Source: Christensenella sp964592155 (lineage in GTDB: Bacteria; Bacillota; Clostridia; Christensenellales; Christensenellaceae). Taken from it: a stretch of DNA of 51,155 bases. Shown piece by piece: positions 48,503-51,155 of this stretch (positions are counted from its first letter, which is position 1; each line of letters begins with the position of its first letter). Location of the stretch: the NCBI GenBank assembly GCA_964592155.1, contig CAZQDA010000008.1:1-51155 (forward strand), read 5' to 3'. A model generated the notes under the pieces. The model was not told the DNA's origin. It did no database searches and saw nothing but the letters and a program-made list of their open reading frames with translations. Position numbers and translations under genes: made by a program.

Positions 48503-49426
48503 ATGAGCAGAAAAATTGGCGGCGATCAGCCGGAGCAGAGTGTGGAAATCGAGCAGCACAGCGAAGATGAGCGGGAAGAGCGGTTTGACGCTCGTGGAAA
48601 TGATGAAGAGCAGGAATGGCCGGATGATTCTGAAGAGGAAGCGGCGGCAGGGCAACAGGAGCCGGAAAAAAATAAAAAGAAAAATGTAATCACATGGATT
48701 GTAATTGTTGTTGCGGCGGTGGTGCTGGTCATTTCCCTTGTGAATATTATCGGGATCGGCGGAGAAAATCTGGCGAATGATAAGAGCTATCAGGAACTCA
48801 AGAATCTTGCGATCGCTTCTGATGATTCAGGGCAGAATAATCTTCCCGCGGAGGAAAATCCGCTTGACCGCAAGATTGATTTTGAGGCGTTGCAGGCTGT
48901 GAATAAGGAAATTATCGGTTGGATTTATATGCCAAATACAAAGATAGATTATCCTCTGGTGCATGGAACAGATAATGACTATTATATCTCGCACAGCGCA
49001 AACAAAGAGACGAACCGCGCGGGGGCAATTTTCCTTGATTACCAGAACGATTCCGGATTTTCTGATCAGAATACTGTTATTTATGGGCATCGCATGAATG
49101 ATGGCTCTATGTTTGCTGATTTGCATCTTTATGAGAAAGATGCGTTTTTCAAAGAAAATGATCGCGTTTATGTTTACCTGCCGGATGGTACGGTTTCAAC
49201 CTACGGCATTTTTTCTTCCTATATTGTAAATGAGATAGACGACACTTATACGCTTGGTTTTTCGAGCGATGACAAGTTTGATGATTATCTGAAAAAAATG
49301 CAGGGTCGCTCCGGCGTAAAAACAGATGTACAGCTATCGCCGCAGGATAAAATTATCACGCTCTCCACTTGCGTGCAGGGGCAGGATACGAAGCGATACG
49401 TGGTGCAGGCGGTATTGGAACAATGA
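48503..49426 (+). CDS. srtB: Class B sortase (canonical)
   Basis: The 307-residue protein has an acidic cytoplasmic N-terminus (about 1-60), one membrane anchor (about 61-84) and a class B sortase domain. The catalytic triad is complete: H196 in NTVIYGHRMNDGSMF, C290 in ITLSTC and R298 in DTKRYVVQAV. It should cut sorting signals of the NPxTx or (S/N)PxTG kind and attach proteins to peptidoglycan. The APKTG-bearing LRR protein at 35.2 kb is a plausible substrate. AAGGAAAC lies before the ATG. It is about 54 residues longer than the 14.1-kb paralogue, mostly in the N-terminus. Confidence 0.93.
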   Translation: MSRKIGGDQPEQSVEIEQHSEDEREERFDARGNDEEQEWPDDSEEEAAAGQQEPEKNKKKNVITWIVIVVAAVVLVISLVNIIGIGGENLANDKSYQELKNLAIASDDSGQNNLPAEENPLDRKIDFEALQAVNKEIIGWIYMPNTKIDYPLVHGTDNDYYISHSANKETNRAGAIFLDYQNDSGFSDQNTVIYGHRMNDGSMFADLHLYEKDAFFKENDRVYVYLPDGTVSTYGIFSSYIVNEIDDTYTLGFSSDDKFDDYLKKMQGRSGVKTDVQLSPQDKIITLSTCVQGQDTKRYVVQAVLEQ

Positions 49427-49473
49427 AGTCAAAAGTTCTTTGTCAATAGAACAGGAAAAGAAAGCGAAAATCA

Positions 49474-49516
49474 AACAAGCGTTTCTGACCCCCAATCATG
49501 GCAGAAACGCTTGTTC
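49474..49516. terminator. Intrinsic terminator after the sortase gene
   Basis: Perfect 14-bp arms AACAAGCGTTTCTG and CAGAAACGCTTGTT enclose a 14-nt loop. T content after the arm is modest (CTTGTG). It may also end the convergent Fur-family gene. Confidence 0.75.
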
Positions 49517-49551
49517 TTGTGAAGAAATATGTTAGTTTCTATAGCGAATGC

Positions 49552-49944
49552 TTATGAAGAAGCCGCTACAGCAGAAACGCATTTTGGGCACAGACCATAA
49601 AAAACGATCGTGTGGGCGGTGATGCGGCAGCCGATATTTTGTTCTACCTGCCAATTAAATTTCGGTACATATTCGGAAGGGATATCCACCATTTCCCCGC
49701 ATTTCTCACAAATCATGTGATAATGATCTTTGAGCGTTCCATCAAAATGATCCGCTCCATTGGGAACTGGAATCTTGAGCAGCAAACCGTTTTCTGCAAG
49801 CTGATTTAAGTTGCGATAGACGGTTGCGAGGCTAAGCTCCGGATGATCCGGTTTCAAAAGAGAAAAAACACGATCAGCAGTCGGATGAACTTTATTCTCT
49901 AGCACTGTCTTTAAAATTAATTCTCTTTGTTTCGAATATACCAT
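49552..49944 (-). CDS. Fur/PerR-family transcriptional regulator
   Basis: The 130-residue repressor has an N-terminal winged helix (VYSKQRELILKTVLENKVHPTADRVFSLLK and LATVYRNLNQLAENGLL) and a C-terminal dimerisation domain. The structural zinc site is C79-x2-C82 and C119-x2-C122. The regulatory site residues HFD (H66, D68), H74, H76 and D87 match the spacing seen in PerR-like proteins, so it could sense metal or peroxide. Fur, Zur and PerR cannot be told apart with certainty. The SD is weak (GGTG). A 23-bp dyad sits over its own start point, so it probably represses itself. Confidence 0.9.
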   Translation of the reverse strand: MVYSKQRELILKTVLENKVHPTADRVFSLLKPDHPELSLATVYRNLNQLAENGLLLKIPVPNGADHFDGTLKDHYHMICEKCGEMVDIPSEYVPKFNWQVEQNIGCRITAHTIVFYGLCPKCVSAVAASS

Positions 49945-49959
49945 TATTTCAACACCTAA

Positions 49960-50015
49960 TCAAGAACGATTATCATTCTTGATTACTATTATAGTACAAG
50001 AAAATAAAATGTCAA
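49960..50015 (-). promoter_or_regulatory. Fur-family gene promoter with operator dyad
   Basis: On the minus strand TTGACA (50015-50010) and TATAAT (49993-49988) are 16 bp apart. The dyad TCAAGAAcGATtATCaTTCTTGA (49960-49982) covers the start point, with 7-bp outer arms and a 3-bp inner arm. It contains GATTATCATTC, similar to Fur/PerR box halves. Confidence 0.72.
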
Positions 50016-50052
50016 CTATTTTTTTAAAGAAAGATTAGAATCTGTGGATTTT

Positions 50053-50061
50053 TGGTATAAT
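50053..50061 (+). promoter_or_regulatory. Extended -10 promoter of copZ
   Basis: TGGTATAAT is a TGn extended -10 (TATAAT at 50056-50061). The leader to the ATG at 50096 is about 28 nt. Confidence 0.6.
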
Positions 50062-50095
50062 GAATAAAAGGGCTAAAAAACAATGGAGGTGCAAC

Positions 50096-50302
50096 ATGCA
50101 TAAAACAATTCAAATTGAGGGAATGACTTGCGGGCATTGCAGCGCGAGAGTGGAAAAGGTTCTGAATATGATAGACGGCGTTCACGCAACGGTGAATCTG
50201 GAGCAAAAAACAGCGGAGGTTGAGCTCGATGCGGAGGTGAGTGAGGAGCAACTCAAAGAAACGATTGAAAATGCCGGTTATGAAGTGGTTTCCGTTTCAT
50301 AA
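50096..50302 (+). CDS. copZ: CopZ-like heavy-metal-binding protein
   Basis: The 68-residue protein is a single HMA domain with the metal motif GMTCGHC (C12, C15), the usual beta-alpha-beta-beta-alpha-beta pattern and the VNLEQKTAEV and ENAGYEV segments. It probably carries Cu(I) to a copper ATPase or regulator. The ATG at 50096 is fixed by GGAGGTG 4 nt upstream; the ATG at 50060 lies at the promoter. It is divergent from the Fur-family gene, and its 3' end overlaps the convergent PAP2 gene by 25 bp. No copper ATPase is encoded in the window. Confidence 0.92.
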   Translation: MHKTIQIEGMTCGHCSARVEKVLNMIDGVHATVNLEQKTAEVELDAEVSEEQLKETIENAGYEVVSVS

Positions 50303-50829
50303 AGCGGTGCGTGCGGCTGCTTCGCAAGTTTCATGACAAGATATGCGCAGCCTGCGCCGAGCAGTGCTCCGGCAAGGACATCCGATGGAAAGTGTACAAA
50401 AAGATAGACACGTGAAAAAGCGATTAAAAGTGCGTATACTGATGCGGGTATGCGCATTTTTCGATTGGTTGCATAAAGAACCGTGAGCGCGGAAAAAGAG
50501 GAGGAAGCGTGTCCCGACGGAAAGGAATACCCGTTCGGAGCGGGAATCAGAAGATCGGTAACGCCATAGACGGCAAAGGGACGTTCACGCGCGATAAACT
50601 CTTTTAAAAAGACATTTCCAATCAAATAGGTAAGCGCGATTGAAAACAAAAGCATCCATCCAGCTCGGCGTGTTTTTTTATCAAGGAGCAGTACAAAACC
50701 CGCCAGAAGCCAGATGACCCCTTTGTTGTCTATTGTGGTGAATGCCGGAAGCAAAAAATTTAAAAAACCGCAAGAGAGGGCGGCGGTTCCAAATAGCATG
50801 CTTTGGTCAAGGTAAAATAACATACGCAA
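50278..50829 (-). CDS. PAP2-family phosphatase (undecaprenyl pyrophosphatase-like)
   Basis: The 183-residue membrane protein has the three PAP2 motifs: KEFIARERP (KxxxxxxRP), PSGH and SRVYLFVHFPSD (SRxxxxxHxxxD). Four to six spans surround them. Such proteins remove a phosphate from lipid pyrophosphates. The BcrC/PgpB type supports recycling of undecaprenyl carriers, which fits the many envelope genes of this window, but the exact lipid is not fixed. AAAAGG precedes the ATG. It converges on copZ. Confidence 0.88.
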   Translation of the reverse strand: MRMLFYLDQSMLFGTAALSCGFLNFLLPAFTTIDNKGVIWLLAGFVLLLDKKTRRAGWMLLFSIALTYLIGNVFLKEFIARERPFAVYGVTDLLIPAPNGYSFPSGHASSSFSALTVLYATNRKMRIPASVYALLIAFSRVYLFVHFPSDVLAGALLGAGCAYLVMKLAKQPHAPLYETETTS

Positions 50830-51035
50830 AAATCCTTTTGATTATAACTTTTTATTAAGCGAGAAGAACAAATCAAAATACACGGATAATCTGCCGCGGG
50901 GGTGTCTTAAGATCCTGCATTTGATTGTCGAGATAATAGTATAACGTAAAAGAGGGATGAATACACGTAAATTTTTATGAACAAATTCATAAACAAAAAT
51001 AAACTGGAGTTGGCAAAGATTTTTGAATGCAGTCG

Positions 51036-51064
51036 TTGACTTTTTGGAGGCTTTATTATACAAT
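51036..51064 (+). promoter_or_regulatory. Promoter of tRNA-Arg
   Basis: TTGACT (51036-51041) and TACAAT (51059-51064) are 17 bp apart, so transcription would begin near 51071, about 17 nt before the mature 5' end. The 200 bp upstream (50830-51035) are AT-rich and hold no gene that I can support. Confidence 0.65.
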
Positions 51065-51087
51065 AATAGAGCTTAATTCTTAGAGTC

Positions 51088-51155
51088 GTGCCAGTAGCTC
51101 AGCGGGATAGAGTGTTTGACTACGAATCAAAAGGTCGGGGGTTAGAATCCCTTCT
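51088..51155 (+). tRNA. tRNA-Arg (anticodon ACG), cut by the window edge
   Basis: The cloverleaf fits: acceptor GTGCCAG (51088-51094), D stem GCTC/GAGT, anticodon stem TTTGA/TCAAA with loop CTACGAA (anticodon ACG, 51122-51124), variable AGGTC, and T stem GGGGG/CCCTT. The acceptor 3' strand begins CT (51154-51155), pairing with AG of the 5' strand, before the window ends. Two G-T pairs in the T stem are usual for this type of tRNA. The T-loop reads TTAGAAT, with A where C56 is nearly invariant. Confidence 0.9.

Noticed and set aside
50842..51063. 73-codon minus-strand frame before the tRNA
   Set aside because: It lies in AT-rich sequence, has no SD or domain, and is crossed by the tRNA promoter.

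Overview
The window looks like chromosomal DNA of a low-to-mid GC (roughly 48-50%) Gram-positive member of the Clostridia. Reasons: two class B sortases, a wall-anchored leucine-rich-repeat protein with an APKTG sorting motif, strong AAGGAGG Shine-Dalgarno sites, sigma-A promoters with many TGn extended -10 elements, and families common in Clostridia (DUF3006, DUF1846, DUF1934, fused HTH proteins). A Christensenella-like lineage is possible but the sequence alone does not prove it. I see no phage, insertion sequence, CRISPR array or plasmid function. It reads as an ordinary backbone of short operons separated by very clear intrinsic terminators.

Layout. 0.1-5 kb: a DUF3006/VOC pair, an ABC exporter (ATPase plus permease) behind a promoter that carries a perfect 12-bp palindrome, and a two-domain polyphosphate:AMP phosphotransferase. 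5-10 kb: an APC amino acid permease, MurJ-like flippase, MscL with a C-terminal zinc ribbon coupled to a VOC protein, an MGMT-type alkyltransferase and a CPHC thioredoxin-like protein. 10-14 kb: an HTH-TehB-like methyltransferase fusion, a flavin/ferredoxin fusion, a GNAT enzyme with a decayed gene remnant in front of it, and a MATE exporter. 14-15 kb: a class B sortase that lacks the expected catalytic His and Arg. 15-21.3 kb: a dTDP-rhamnose cluster (GT2, rmlA, rmlC, a membrane GGDEF protein, rmlB, rmlD, GT2). 21.4-27.7 kb: a second MATE exporter, GNAT, small zinc ribbon, DUF1934, MBL hydrolase, DUF1846 and a divergent Lgt. 27.9-30.2 kb: a small DUF4190-like membrane protein and Rho. 30.3-35 kb: an SGNH hydrolase, a histidine kinase/response regulator pair, an RlmA-like methyltransferase and a HEAT-repeat protein. 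35.2-37.7 kb: the secreted LRR protein. 37.9-40.8 kb: an XRE-cupin regulator with an acyl-CoA synthetase, then a GNAT enzyme. 41-43.5 kb: a one-carbon/methionine module. 43.5-49.4 kb: an alpha/beta hydrolase, a GT-C (PIG-V-like) glycosyltransferase, metallophosphoesterase, lysA, a lipoprotein and a canonical class B sortase. 49.5-51.2 kb: a Fur-family regulator, CopZ, a PAP2 phosphatase and the start of tRNA-Arg(ACG).

How the genes fit together. A cell-envelope theme recurs: dTDP-rhamnose synthesis with glycosyltransferases, MurJ, Lgt, PAP2, lysA (lysine/diaminopimelate), two sortases and a sortase substrate. The APKTG motif of the LRR protein resembles the (S/N)PxTG signals reported for a clostridial class B sortase, so the canonical sortase at 48.5 kb is the best candidate partner.

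The least explained signals are (i) a dispersed 52-62 bp imperfect-hairpin repeat with three copies (23972, 27700, 40191), two of them placed just before Shine-Dalgarno sites; (ii) the sortase with altered catalytic residues; (iii) several operator-like repeats (912, 5089, 28281, 35090, 49960); and (iv) a promoter-terminator unit at 23837-23930 that contains no convincing gene.
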